Of a DNA stretch of 64,000 bases, positions 1 through 10,770 are shown in pieces. The DNA is from Mimachlamys varia. Its lineage: Eukaryota; Mollusca; Bivalvia; Pectinida; Pectinidae. Numbering within the stretch: position 1 is the first letter of the stretch; each line of letters starts with the position of its first letter. The stretch covers positions 28,953,001-29,017,000 of the forward strand of contig OX392538.1 in the NCBI GenBank assembly GCA_947623455.1, written 5' to 3'. Below the pieces are notes generated by a model, which worked only from the letters and a program-made list of their open reading frames with translations, had not been told where the DNA came from and ran no database searches. A program made the translations under genes and the position numbers.

Positions 1-3000
1 CGTTTAAAAATGTATTAAAACTTTTATTGATTTATTAAGACTATTCCCCGACACCATTATGATTGTGATTATTTGATATCAATCCCAAAAACCACAACCT
101 ACTAAAACTTGGGATTTCGGAGGGGATGTCCCAGATCCTACACAGTAAGTAAACGATGAACAAGGAAGTATATATATGTAGTAACTGTCGTCAACAGACA
201 TTAATGTACAAGTTATGAAACATACTGCCCTAGACTTAAATTGAATTATCGCTTTTGTTAGGGATGTATTCAACTTGATTTCATCTGAACAGTAGTATAA
301 ATGATTTATTGATTTATCGAAAGAAACGTTTTTCGAACTGAATAGACGTCATAATACATTTATGAACTTTTGTGATTATGGTGTGATATGAATAAGAAAA
401 TATATTGTTACGAAACGTGACGGCATATAGAACCTGACGTAGGCATACAAATCAAGCAGATCGGGTACCAGGGGCTGTAATTATATTTAAGAAATGATCA
501 TTGTGATAGTTAGTACATATCGTACATGCACACACCCAGACTTGGGTTACTATTAATACAAACATCCCGATCTGGGTAATAAACAATAATTTACATGAAA
601 GAGCAGAAATGAAACTAGTGAGACGAGCGCAAATCCGAGACCTCTAGCTTATGAAGCCAGTACGTTAGCACCAGGCCAAAAGGTCCGAACCAGTTAACCT
701 GGTTTTGATTCCCTGATATTGTTATGCAAGGTTGTGTCTCCAGGTAACAATATATTGACCGGACATACACCCCTTACACATTTTCAAATCACGTCTTGTT
801 TACTAGTACAAAAACCAGTATTTGTTTAATTATATACTTCCGCAAAAACCAATTGAAAATAGAAAAAAACTCAAGGTTCAGTCTTAATTGATGATAAGTC
901 GATTACTTAAATAAAACACCGTGTATTATTAGTCACTTGAGCCGTTAAACTTGCACAGGGAAATTGAGTTAATCACTCAATGCTTAAAACAGTTTGACAA
1001 CTGATCCAAATTTGTTTTTTTACGTGTCGCCTAGGACTTTCCCAGACGTGCTCTGAGGTCGACATGTCGTTTGCTTATGATGGCCAATCTGATCGATAAA
1101 GCATATTTGCTGCATAATGTTCTGTTGCGCCATCTTGTTGCACAATAACGCCAACGTCGTGACGTTGTTAAAAAATGATCACCAACGACCAAACATTTCA
1201 CATCGATCACGCATCCTTTCAAATCCAGGAACTGTTTTGTGTACTGTTGATAATCTGTATAATTACCTGCGCATGTCCCAGCAGTATCGATTAAAGCCAC
1301 AAAAACCATCCCTGACTTCCATCACACTTCCGCCACCAATAAGGTTCTGCCCGACGTCATTAAAGTTCGGAAAATGCCAAGTCCCACGTCTCCATGCTAT
1401 GACATCCATAGATTTGTGACAGTGTTCTTAATCATCAGTTTAAACAACTTTATTCCACTGACACAACACGACTCCGTTATGCCGCCATAGTTTCTAGATG
1501 GGCGATTGAACTGTTCTGACAAATGTATCTTGTGTTTTCACCGAAAGATCGCTATTACACATCGAGTCTGCCGCTTCGGTTGGACGTCGACCATGTTTCG
1601 TTTTGTTAATTCACCAAAATAATTTAATATCTTGTTTTGAAGAAGCGTATAGCCGAACACAATCTTTAATGTATAGACATTTTTACCAAATCATCAGCAC
1701 AGAAATCGTTATTGAGTCTAAGAATGGTTTCATGGATACTGGCTAAGGTCTGTCGTTTGAGGCGACTAACGTGTACTATTTTGAAAGCCATACACGCAAA
1801 ACGTTCTGGCTAAAACTGTATTTACTATATGTGGTTCGGTTCCTAGACCAAGCAGGGGAGAAATCGACACAATAACACACTATTGCCCCTGTCAACTGAA
1901 TAAAGTGCACACAAGAAACCATCTTAATATCACATTCAACAGCATTTTCTCATCAAACCCTGACATAGTAAGGCCTGATTCCAGGATAAACAGTGAGACA
2001 TAAGGACTTAAGATACACTTGTTTAAGGATAGCAAGATTCAGTTATTTTGCTTTTAAAAACTTGCCATAGACAAAAGTTTCGCTTGTGACAAGTTCGGTT
2101 CTTGAAAAATAATACATTTTCCAGATGGAGTGGGACAAATTTGTCTGTTTCACAATTTTGTTTACGATGAAATTTTGATTAAGATATATCGATTTCAAAA
2201 TTTAGAACCAAACTCCAAATATATTTGAAATATATCTCTCAAACGAACCGTTGATAAGGGAATAAGGAAAATAAACAAAAATTCGTCCAATTAAAGCATT
2301 AGTACACTTGACCTAAGTTCAAAATATAGGTAATTGGTTATACCAGATTAAAAATGATAGGCTTATGATTTTTCCATAAGCTCTATAGGAGATAAAATCT
2401 ATATCGACATACGTGTCTGAAATTTAAAGTCTGTTGTTTTTTAAACCTTGACCTAATTTGAAAGTTTATATTTGGAACAGGAAGAAAGCACGGGTTTAGA
2501 TGCACTGAAGGTGTATATCAAGCTCACGTGGTGTACAATAGTCTGACTGATCCATACCTACTTGAGGATACGTAAACCGAGTATGACACAAACAACGCCG
2601 GCCAAAATAATTCCGTTTTTGTTTTTGTTTTTGTTTTGTGAATTTCCTCCTTCTATTCTCAAAAATGCGTCCTTATTCCGAGGTCATGTCATCTGGATCT
2701 GTCCTCTTTTAGAAATTAACATTTTGACATCTTTGTTTTCATAGACAAAAAAGACACAAAAGCACATGCCATTTTCACGGCTTCCAAAATTTTAACACTT
2801 ATCGTATCTGAAGTGAATGTAAATCCCCTGTCCTTCTTGTACATATATAGAAAGAAACGTGACTCGATTTACAATGATTACCTACAAGTTTATGATTCAC
2901 ATTTATACCTGACAATTTCTATACCAAAAAAAAATAAAGCCGGATAAGGTGTCATTAAATTTACCTGAATAGACTTACACTTGTACCTATACAAACACGA

Positions 3001-3577
3001 CCCAAAATAGTGTATTCTATTTATTAGACATCTTCAAATGATACATTTAAAAGGAATACAACAAAAAATACATCGCATCTTCGTTCACACAAAGCAACAC
3101 ACCATTCGTCTTATAGCGCACTGAATATTTACGTAAAATTTCAAATACACGTCAATTTGTATTAGTATAGGAATGAACTGGAGAGAGAATAGCTGTGGCT
3201 CCAAAGCGGAACGAGCCAACGATACATAGAGTCCTAATCGGACGCTCTAACATAGGTTTAAGGTATAGTTTGAAGTTCATTTTTTCCTAATTATTTTTTC
3301 AATCAATTTGTAAAGAGGTAATGAAAACTTCCTACTTCTTCATATAAAAGTGTACAAACTTCTGTCTTTCAAGGCCGAACTGTTTATTAATAAAGCTTTG
3401 GGCGTGTTTCGTAACGGGTACAGACTACACGTCCCGAACTCCAGATGTAAACTTACACCACGAGACGACAAAGGATGTTTACCTGTATGTGAATCTGATC
3501 TAATCTAACATAATCTAACTCTGTGTTTCTTTGGAAGTCGAGTTTACACAGAATGTCATTTACTGTCGAGTCTGGTG
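1..3577. other. AT-rich non-coding stretch
   Basis: No exon, RNA gene or clear mobile element was recognised here. All open frames are short, on both strands, with no domain-like composition. Poly-T and GTTTTT-type simple repeats occur near 2615-2640. It is probably intergenic DNA or the intron of a gene outside the window. Confidence 0.5.
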
Positions 3578-3800
3578 AGGGATTAGGGGGGGGGGGTGAG
3601 AGAGTGAAAGAGAATGTGTGTTTAAGGGGGAGAGAGAGAGCGAGAGAAAGAGGGAGAGAGAATAGAAGGCGGAACTAGATACAGAGGATGGAGAGAAAGA
3701 CGATGAATGGCGACGAAAAGTAAGACAGCGTGAGGAAGAGAAGGATAGAAAGAAAGGAACAGGCGAAAGATAGAGATAGAGAGGAGGGGAGCAGAGGTGA
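3578..3800 (+). repeat. Polypurine (GA-rich) tract
   Basis: The + strand is almost purely A and G, with a G run followed by GAGA-type runs and GGAAAGA variants. This is a low-complexity homopurine/homopyrimidine tract that could adopt non-B structure. No coding content. Confidence 0.8.
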
Positions 3801-4265
3801 TAGAGATTTGCCTTTACCGTAGTTCTTTGGATATTCTGAGGTAAACACTGGTTTGTATTGGGACTTTCAATACTTCACGTTGTCACAATATTGGTACAAT
3901 ATCCGAACAATTGCGGATATTCTTAGGTAAACACTTGCCTCGTAGTATTGGGACTTACAATATTATACCTGAACAATTACGATTCGCTTTAATCACACGA
4001 ATTTATTAGCTAGTTAAATATGTTTATTCATAAATGTATAACCTAGTAATCAAACGTCACATCGATTTATTATCTCGCGATCATAAACGTACGTACAAAT
4101 TGGACAAGTCCCGATAATTGGAAAATCTCACCTCCAGTGTCATACGAAATTGTATGTGCCGACAATCAAAATCAGATTTTGGCTGCGAATGTGTCGACAA
4201 TCCAATGAGATTTCTTTAACCATGTCCCGACAATAAAATAAGATATGGTTACGATATACAGACAA

Positions 4266-4391
4266 TAACATATACAATCTGATTAAAACCAGATCTGAAT
4301 TCCACTACGTTCCATTAAGAATGGAACGGAGTGTACCTGTACTGTTACGTAGTGGAATTCAGATATGGTTTTAATCAGATTGTAACATATA
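4266..4391. mobile_element. MITE with CAATCTGATTAAAA ends and 9-bp TSD
   Basis: The element at 4275-4382 starts CAATCTGATTAAAA and ends with its reverse complement, and the arms (4275-4310 and 4347-4382) pair almost throughout. It is flanked by a direct repeat TAACATATA on both sides (4266-4274 and 4383-4391). A small inner hairpin sits at 4309-4328. A 9-bp target duplication points to a Mutator-type source, which is inference. A longer relative with the same ends is at 19639-20027. Confidence 0.8.
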
Positions 4392-5037
4392 TAGATATTA
4401 TACTAGATGTACCCAACATGTCCTTTCTGTCGAAACAATAACGTTATGACGTCATATCCGTCTTTACCCAGCATACAGTAGCCTAATTATTGGCTGGGAT
4501 TGTAGGATTTAACTTTTCTGTGAAGCTTACCCCTAACGTTCTTAACCATTTTAACCTTCATAAAGTCTACAAAACTAAGCACACCCTATCTTAAAATTTT
4601 GTATAGCTTATTTGTTTTCCTGCACTGGGGATCGTAAGCCTTTCTATTCCATGAAATCGAAACGATATTGACAGAATACCAGTTTCAATCGCATTGATGT
4701 ACATACCTAAACAATTATTTCAGGGATTTTACGAACCATTTTCGTACACGACAACGAATATTGGCTGCCTTTATCGAGTATTTTTTCCTTTGACGTCATT
4801 TTGCGCACTGAGGTTTGCCCACTTTTCAGCCAGCTTCTGTAGACAACGGTGAACAGCAGACCAAATTGTTCACCAACGATTTTTAGTTCTTTTATTGTTA
4901 TTTTAGAATGAAAGCAAAATTACTTGTTTTCCAGAAAGAAATAACTCAATGTAAAAATAAGGGGATTAAAACATGAAAATATACGAGTTTTCGAAAACAA
5001 ATCTCGATATTCTGTCTTGTCAGCCCGTGTACAAATT

Positions 5038-5150
5038 TCCGAGGGAGAGTGGGAGGCGGAGGAAGAAAGGGATAGATGAGTTGAGAGGAAAGTACGGAGA
5101 GAAAGAGAGAGAGAGAGACAGGCAGACGATTAAAGAGGGGAAGAGAGGTT
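5038..5150 (+). repeat. Second polypurine tract
   Basis: A GA-rich low-complexity run on the + strand with GAGA and GGAAG words, similar in composition to the tract near 3.6 kb. No coding content. Confidence 0.65.
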
Positions 5151-5989
5151 GATATAGGTAATTGTGAATGTCAAAAAAATGTACTCCACTGGGATTTAAA
5201 ATCTGACTCTGTCCCTCGATTTTCTTTCCCCGTAAATGTCAGTCACTGTAAATAATTATCAGCATACTGTACTGAAACCGAGTATTATATTACAGCGATT
5301 AAATCCGCAGTAAACGTCTATCCATTGTCCCAGTAACACTGAAGTTCAGCCATGAGACTGATTACTTCCTGGTAAGATTTGACCTTACTCATTCACCCGT
5401 TAAGGTCACATTTAAAGTGTTACAAAATCGAGGACTGAGCAAGTCCAGTTTAGATACATGATGTGGGGATGAATGGCTAATAGTCATTTTCACTCTACAC
5501 ACAAACCGAAATGTTCAGATTAATTACACGAACTCTCAACCTACATACGGACAGTAGTACTTGGACAACTGTATTAACACTACAAATACATTGTACATTC
5601 TCACTGTAACATGTTTTAATTGCAACGAGGAAGTTGGCTTTCACAGAGAAACGGTGAATATGTCTACCAATTACATGTAACTAACGGTCATGGCGCCCAT
5701 GTTTGTTTGACCGATCAGAAATTGTACGCATTTTACACATCGTACATGTAATAACTAATACTCTAAGTGTCACAACAAACGATCGTAAGTATCTTAAAAC
5801 AAGCTCAGAAAAATTGTTTGTCTAAAATGAAATGATACGAATGATATCACTCTGTGAAAAAGACAGTGTCGATGGTTAAGTCTACAAATTAGGATTTGTT
5901 TGACTTTTTCACCAGACCACTTTGTACAGAGAAACATAAAGGCGTTTCAACATAGAAAAGAGGACAATGCTTCATACAGAGGCAATCAG

Positions 5990-6345
5990 ACCCTGACTTT
6001 TTAGTCCCCGAGGTTAACTGGAGCCTGCATAGCCATATTTTAACCTCATTTGAGTAGTGGCACGGTACATAATATGCACATTTTCGTAGTACATGATTTG
6101 AAATTATACAGAACAAGTTTAAAAGTTTACTTCTAAATTCATAAATTAAAGGGGTTTTACGCACCTGACCCTTCTGCTTCTACATTCATTTAGAAATATT
6201 GGATTCCCACCTTTTGGCCCCTTGCATCACTGAAGAGTCCGAGGAGGACGAAACAGCTGTATGATGCACTTGAATTCATTTTATTCGACATGCTGTATAT
6301 ATTTTAAAATTCAAAAGGTTCAGCATATGTGTGTCTTACGTCATC
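5990..6345 (+). mobile_element. Retrozyme-like repeat, copy 1 (with hammerhead)
   Basis: This dispersed element is also seen on the - strand at about 17130-17490 and 25670-25995. Shared blocks, in order, are a TGGAGCC-type start, a body with a conserved stretch before the ribozyme, the hammerhead at 6223-6268, and about 80 bp of shared sequence after it that includes TTACGTCATCT. It has no coding capacity. Small non-autonomous repeats carrying type I hammerheads are known in bivalves as retrozymes, and Penelope-like elements can also carry such ribozymes. Which of the two this is cannot be settled here. Confidence 0.7.
6223..6268 (+). ncRNA. Type I hammerhead ribozyme, copy 1
   Basis: All hammerhead parts are present in order. 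Stem I 5' strand TGCATCA (6223-6229) is followed by core CTGAAGA (6230-6236). Stem II is GTCC/GGAC closed by a 5-nt loop (6237-6249), then GAAA (6250-6253). The palindrome ACAGCTGT forms stem III (6253-6260) and A at 6261 is the cleavage-site nucleotide. The stem I 3' strand TGATGCA (6262-6268) pairs perfectly with the 5' strand. The core differs from CTGATGA only at position 7, which tolerates changes. Cleavage is predicted after 6261. Because stem III has no loop, activity is more likely in a dimer. Confidence 0.85.
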
Positions 6346-6837
6346 TTTAAGTAATATTTAGCAATACTACGTAGACATAAAAAGTGTACAATCCGGTTTC
6401 CCCGTGACTAGTTATTATGCACCTAACATGTTTAAGTTGCCCTTTATTATTTTTCTGCAGTTTATCTTCGACGCGCCCTATACTTACTTTCCTGCTATGT
6501 CTGTTAAGTGCTTCAGTAAACCTCTGAGAGACGTGCATATATTTACTTAATATACATGTATTTACATTACTTATGTACATTCTCCAGCCGCTTACGCAAA
6601 TTCAGTTGGCATTCATCAGGCCATGAATGCCAATGACCGATTGTTGACGTCATCATTATTATGACGTCATAATTGTTACGTTGGATACCATTGACCGTCC
6701 CCGGGCGATGGCTGTTATTTTTATTGAACAAGCATAAGCGACAAATATATCTAATGAGCTAAATGCTGAGAAATAAAATGTGTTATTGATTGTTTTATGA
6801 CATGAGCAGATTCTAAAAATGGTAAATATAAGTATTG

Positions 6838-6965
6838 AACTGCTTTCAGTTGGCATTCATAGGGAATGCCAAATGGTCAAAGGCAAATCAAACATGAAGC
6901 GCTAGTGCATTTGCCTTTGACCATTTGGCATTCATATAGCCTATGAATGCAAACTGAAAGCAGTT
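6838..6965. repeat. Long hairpin (MITE-like inverted repeat)
   Basis: The left arm (6838-6888) and right arm (6909-6965) are near-perfect reverse complements separated by about 20 nt, sharing AACTGCTTTCAGTT-like ends and a perfectly pairing segment with GGTCAAAGGCAAAT. A related half (GGCATTCAT and its complement) is at about 6604-6640, so this is probably a small transposon family. No coding content. Confidence 0.75.
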
Positions 6966-7350
6966 TGATGCTTAAATACATACAGAAAGACACCATAGAG
7001 CTTATAGCCTCGTTATACTGACAACATACGTCTAAAGAAATGTTGATATTATATAGGGGTTTGACGATCAATTGAGGAAAATTTAGAGAAATCTTGATAT
7101 CCTTCACCAATATCTGGAGAACAATGGCTTATACATTTGTAAAACAAATATTGAACTATGTCGTATTTCTTTCCAGAAAATTGATTTCAAAACTATTAAG
7201 CCACACAACAAAATAAAATAAACAAATAAAATGTCTGTGAGACATAAATGCCCCTGCATCATATGAAATTAATTCTTCATGCTTATTATGTATGCAAAGT
7301 TTGAAGACAATCGGATCAATAGTTATCTGAATAAGCTGGTTACATTACCA

Positions 7351-7440
7351 TGGGACGGGACGGGACGCGACGCGACGGGACGGGACACGACGGGACGCGA
7401 CGGGACGCGACATTACTGGACGCGACGGGACGGGACGGAC
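7351..7440 (+). repeat. GGGAC/GCGAC pentanucleotide array
   Basis: Tandem five-base units of GGGAC, GCGAC and ACGAC type, with one interruption near 7410. The tract is G- and CpG-rich within AT-rich surroundings. The open frames on both strands across it are artefacts of the repeat (Gly-Arg-Asp and Arg-Pro-Ser runs). Confidence 0.9.
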
Positions 7441-7559
7441 ATGGGTAACACTATATGGCCCCTCCATTTCATGGTGGGGGCATACAAATAATCTGTTTGC
7501 CAGTGTGCGTAACCAGAGCTTTACCAAGTTAAGGAAGTGTGGTATAATATATATGAACA

Positions 7560-8100
7560 TATAGTACAAATGTATGACTTCCTTAAGGTTTGTACCAAAA
7601 CAAAATTTACCACCGAAACAGAAGAAAATAGCTCTTCACTCCAGACAAACAGTTGGTGAATAGTTACTGAGGAAGGAATGTTATTGAGCTTGAGAGTCAA
7701 GTTGTCATTTGGTAGCATCATGCTGACGGGCAATATATTTATTACGCATTTATTTCAATCTTAAAATCCTGGTTCTTACTTTGAGGACGTGACATTACTT
7801 AGGTTCGGACAAATTTAATTAACTGGAGTACAAAGGAAGAAGAAATTGTTTTCCTTAACGATCACCTGTCTTTTCTCACTGTATTTTTTTTTAAAAAATT
7901 CTTTGTTTATAATTTGCCATAGTTATTTTTGTGGTTTTAGAGGTACAATATTTTCCTCGCTTCTTTGCTTTTTATTATTATGGTATGTGTTTTAATGCAG
8001 TATTGAGTTAAGGTGTTAAGGGCTATCACTGACCTTCATCATGCTTGTTTGTCAGATGAGGTTAGTCATAATGACTCAGTCGTATGTGAAATAAACAAAT
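7560..8100. repeat. Dispersed repeat pair, copy A
   Basis: It shares ordered blocks with 9840-10225: a GTTTGTACC/ACACAAACC start, GAAACAG, TTACTGA(G/A)GAA, GAGTCAAGTTGTCAT, TTTGGTAGCAT, ATGCTGACGGG, and an end resembling ATGTGAAATAAACAAAT. The copies are diverged, and the AATAAA-like ends hint at retroposon 3' ends. No coding potential seen. Confidence 0.6.
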
Positions 8101-9531
8101 ATATCTAGTTACAAGCATGAATCCTCTCTCCCTCGGCCTGATTTTTTATTTCTTCAAATGGTGTGTTCAATAGCCAACAAATGCTAATGCACTATACATC
8201 ATAGACATATTTAAAGGTGACATGGCAGGTACATTAACAAAGCTGTTATTGTGTCCCCGATTTCGCGGTAGATTCAAATCATATGAATGTATTCTACTGG
8301 AAAAACCAGCGAGATAATTCTTGTAACAGTATAACGGGGATAAAAACACCTTTCCCAAGTTTTCTTTCTAATCTTCCGCATTCAAATTACATGTAAGGCG
8401 TCACATGTGAAATGTAGCCCATTAAGTATAATGCGAAGCCATTCATGCATGGAATTCGTACTCTTTCGAAACACATCTTATTGTATTTTGTCAGTTGTAT
8501 CCACGTAAATATTTCGTTTGTTTATAATTTGCCGTACAGTACGAAATACGAATTGTGTTTTCAAATATTTTTAACTCCAAAAGAAATTCACAAAAAAATC
8601 TGTGAAGTTGGCGCATTGAAACACGGGAATTAACTATGATCAACCAAACACTGAAAAGAAACAGAAAATATTTCATCGAAGAACAAAATTATCATTTTAA
8701 AACTAGTGATGTTCATTCTTTAGCAACTAGATCTAAAGCAAATCATTTCTATGTTGAAGAATACATCAACTAACTAATCTAATTTTGAGCAACGATGCAT
8801 TAAATACTGTTTATGTCATGGTTTATTTTGTATTATAACCTTATTTGTTGAAAAATAAAACATTGACGCCAATTGCAAAGAATATAATATATGAATGAAT
8901 TTTTGTTGGATAATGTCAACGTTTTTTTGTGTGTCTGACGCTTTTTTATTGATGAGAATGTTAATGATGGCTACAAGGGGACGCAAAATGCGATATATAA
9001 GGAAGTCTCACCAAATACTGTATATGCTTAAAACGTGATCGTGATAAATGTAAGTTATCGTGAAAAGGCGATTTCTGTATTTCTGGATAAATGATGAAAT
9101 CTACCTCAGGATATCTAAAACAGGTTTTAAATGTAGTCCAAAGACTAGGTTAAATAAATACATATAAATATGCCCTTCTTATAATGCAAATTAATATAGG
9201 GATCTACGCAAATAGCTAAACTGGTAAAACTTGTTTAATAGAAGTCTCCTTTTCAGTCAGGGTCACCATTATTACATATCTTTACTTTATTAGTACAGCA
9301 TCACTAGCGATGTTTACTTATCGGATGATTAAAAGAGAATTTTGTCTATTTATTGGAAAATTGCCAACATATGCATCGCTTTCCCCTTCACTTTACGTGG
9401 GTGGTTTTCGCATGGTAGCTTAACCATATAAGCTGATTAATTCCTTGAGGAGATTGCTTCGTTCTAATACATTATCAAAACTAACACAATGGCAAATTGC
9501 CATGACCAAATAGGAAAAAGAAGTTGTCCAA
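8101..9531. other. Non-coding stretch, nothing recognised
   Basis: AT-rich DNA with only short open frames on both strands and no domain-like protein. No repeat structure stood out by eye. Confidence 0.4.
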
Positions 9532-9563
9532 TGACGTCACATACACAATAAAGAATGACGTCA
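9532..9563. promoter_or_regulatory. Two CRE-type palindromes
   Basis: TGACGTCA occurs twice, at 9532-9539 and 9556-9563, 24 bp apart and about 1.1 kb upstream of the receptor start codon. This is the classical CREB/ATF site. Single copies elsewhere (about 6665, 13523, 27013) show the word is not rare here, so a regulatory role for this pair is only a possibility. Confidence 0.25.
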
Positions 9564-9839
9564 CAATTTTTGACGGGAAACAAAGTGGTACATATTAGGA
9601 AAAAACATCTTAAATACTGATTTATTAGTATTGTTTTGACGCACATCATTTATATAAAAAGAGAAAAATAATTTTCCTGTAAGAGGAGGACGATGAAGAG
9701 AAATCTTCACACATAATAGAGCAACTATACCCGGAAGTTTGTTTCAAAGACAAATACGTCCTATTGTTTGCTGGTTCTAACACAAACCATAACATCAATG
9801 TGCAAAATCGAAAGTGGCTAGAGAAAAAGCTGTCAGGTG

Positions 9840-10225
9840 GATTTAAGTTGTACACAAACCAAACCTACCGTCGAAACAGGTGAAAAAATGGTTCAATGCA
9901 CGAGAAAAAAAGTTGGAGACATGTTACTGAAGAAAGGAAGATTATGGCTCTTCAGAGTCAAGTTGTCATGCTTGTGAATGGTTTGGTAGCATTATGCTGA
10001 CGGGTTAAATTCGCAACAAATGTTTTGAGAGAATCAGGTTGAAGAAAACTATTATGGGCTCATTCCAGTGTTTTTCTGTCTTGTTTGGTTTACGCTTGTG
10101 TTTTAAATAAAATGGTGGTGTTTGGTGTAAAGTGTTATCACGGACGTGTATCATGTTTGTTGACCATATCAGTTTAAAAGTGTTATAATTACACAGTAAT
10201 ATGTGGAATAAAAAATAAATTGCTC
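9840..10225. repeat. Dispersed repeat pair, copy B
   Basis: Diverged partner of the repeat at 7560-8100, with the blocks GAGTCAAGTTGTCAT, TTTGGTAGCATTATGCTG and a GTGGAATAAAAAATAAA end. It lies 450 bp upstream of the receptor start codon. Confidence 0.6.
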
Positions 10226-10555
10226 GCATTTCTCCCTTTTTCTCTCAGACGGTTAAAGCGCATGCCGTTAAATGCAATAACTTTGTTAGAATATATGTCT
10301 GATTTTTATAAACGAGCCATGCAAATTTTAACATATAAACAAATAGCAGCCTGTCAGTTTTTTGTTAATTTCGTATGCATCATTATTATGTATGGACATG
10401 ATAATTACTTAAAAGTGTAAGCAGTGAAACCCAGTTCAGTTTGAATGAAACCTTTCGTGGAAACGAAAGTAGACCTAGATTCTATGAAAGAGTATGGATC
10501 ACTACATTCTCTGGTGCAGTGTACCGCTCATTCCTATTTTTACAAGGATGCACAC

Positions 10556-10681
10556 ATATATTATATATATAAACTGCTACGTAAAATACCAATTTAGGTA
10601 ATGTCACGTGATCAGTTTGTTATTTAGGTTCAATTTAACTTCCTTGTTCACACACTATGCCAACTGCAGTTCCTTAACAGA
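10556..10681 (+). promoter_or_regulatory. Putative core promoter / 5' UTR of receptor gene
   Basis: A TATATATATAAA-type box lies at about 10559-10571, roughly 115 bp before the start codon, followed by an E-box within GTCACGTGAT near 10604-10613. A transcription start between 10590 and 10640 would give a short leader. TATA-like words are common in AT-rich DNA, so this is tentative. An upstream non-coding exon cannot be excluded. Confidence 0.3.
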
Positions 10682-10770
10682 ATGGCGAGTTCGGCACCTC
10701 AAGTTTTGATCTTTGTTGGGTCTTTACTTGTCCTTTTCGCACTCTTAGGGACAACAGAAGCTTGGACAGG
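10682..10770 (+). CDS. Receptor exon 1: signal peptide
   Basis: Starts [11 protein letters not shown] and continues with a hydrophobic core rich in Leu, Val and Phe ending GTTEA|W, a typical secretion signal with likely cleavage after residue 27. The exon ends CAGG before GTAAGT and leaves two bases of a Gly codon, which exon 2 completes. This ATG is the only one that opens directly into a signal peptide, so the start is well supported. Confidence 0.85.

Noticed and set aside
7279..7569. Opposed open frames with Gly-Arg-Asp and Arg-Pro-Ser runs
   Set aside because: Both are translations of the GGGAC pentamer array.
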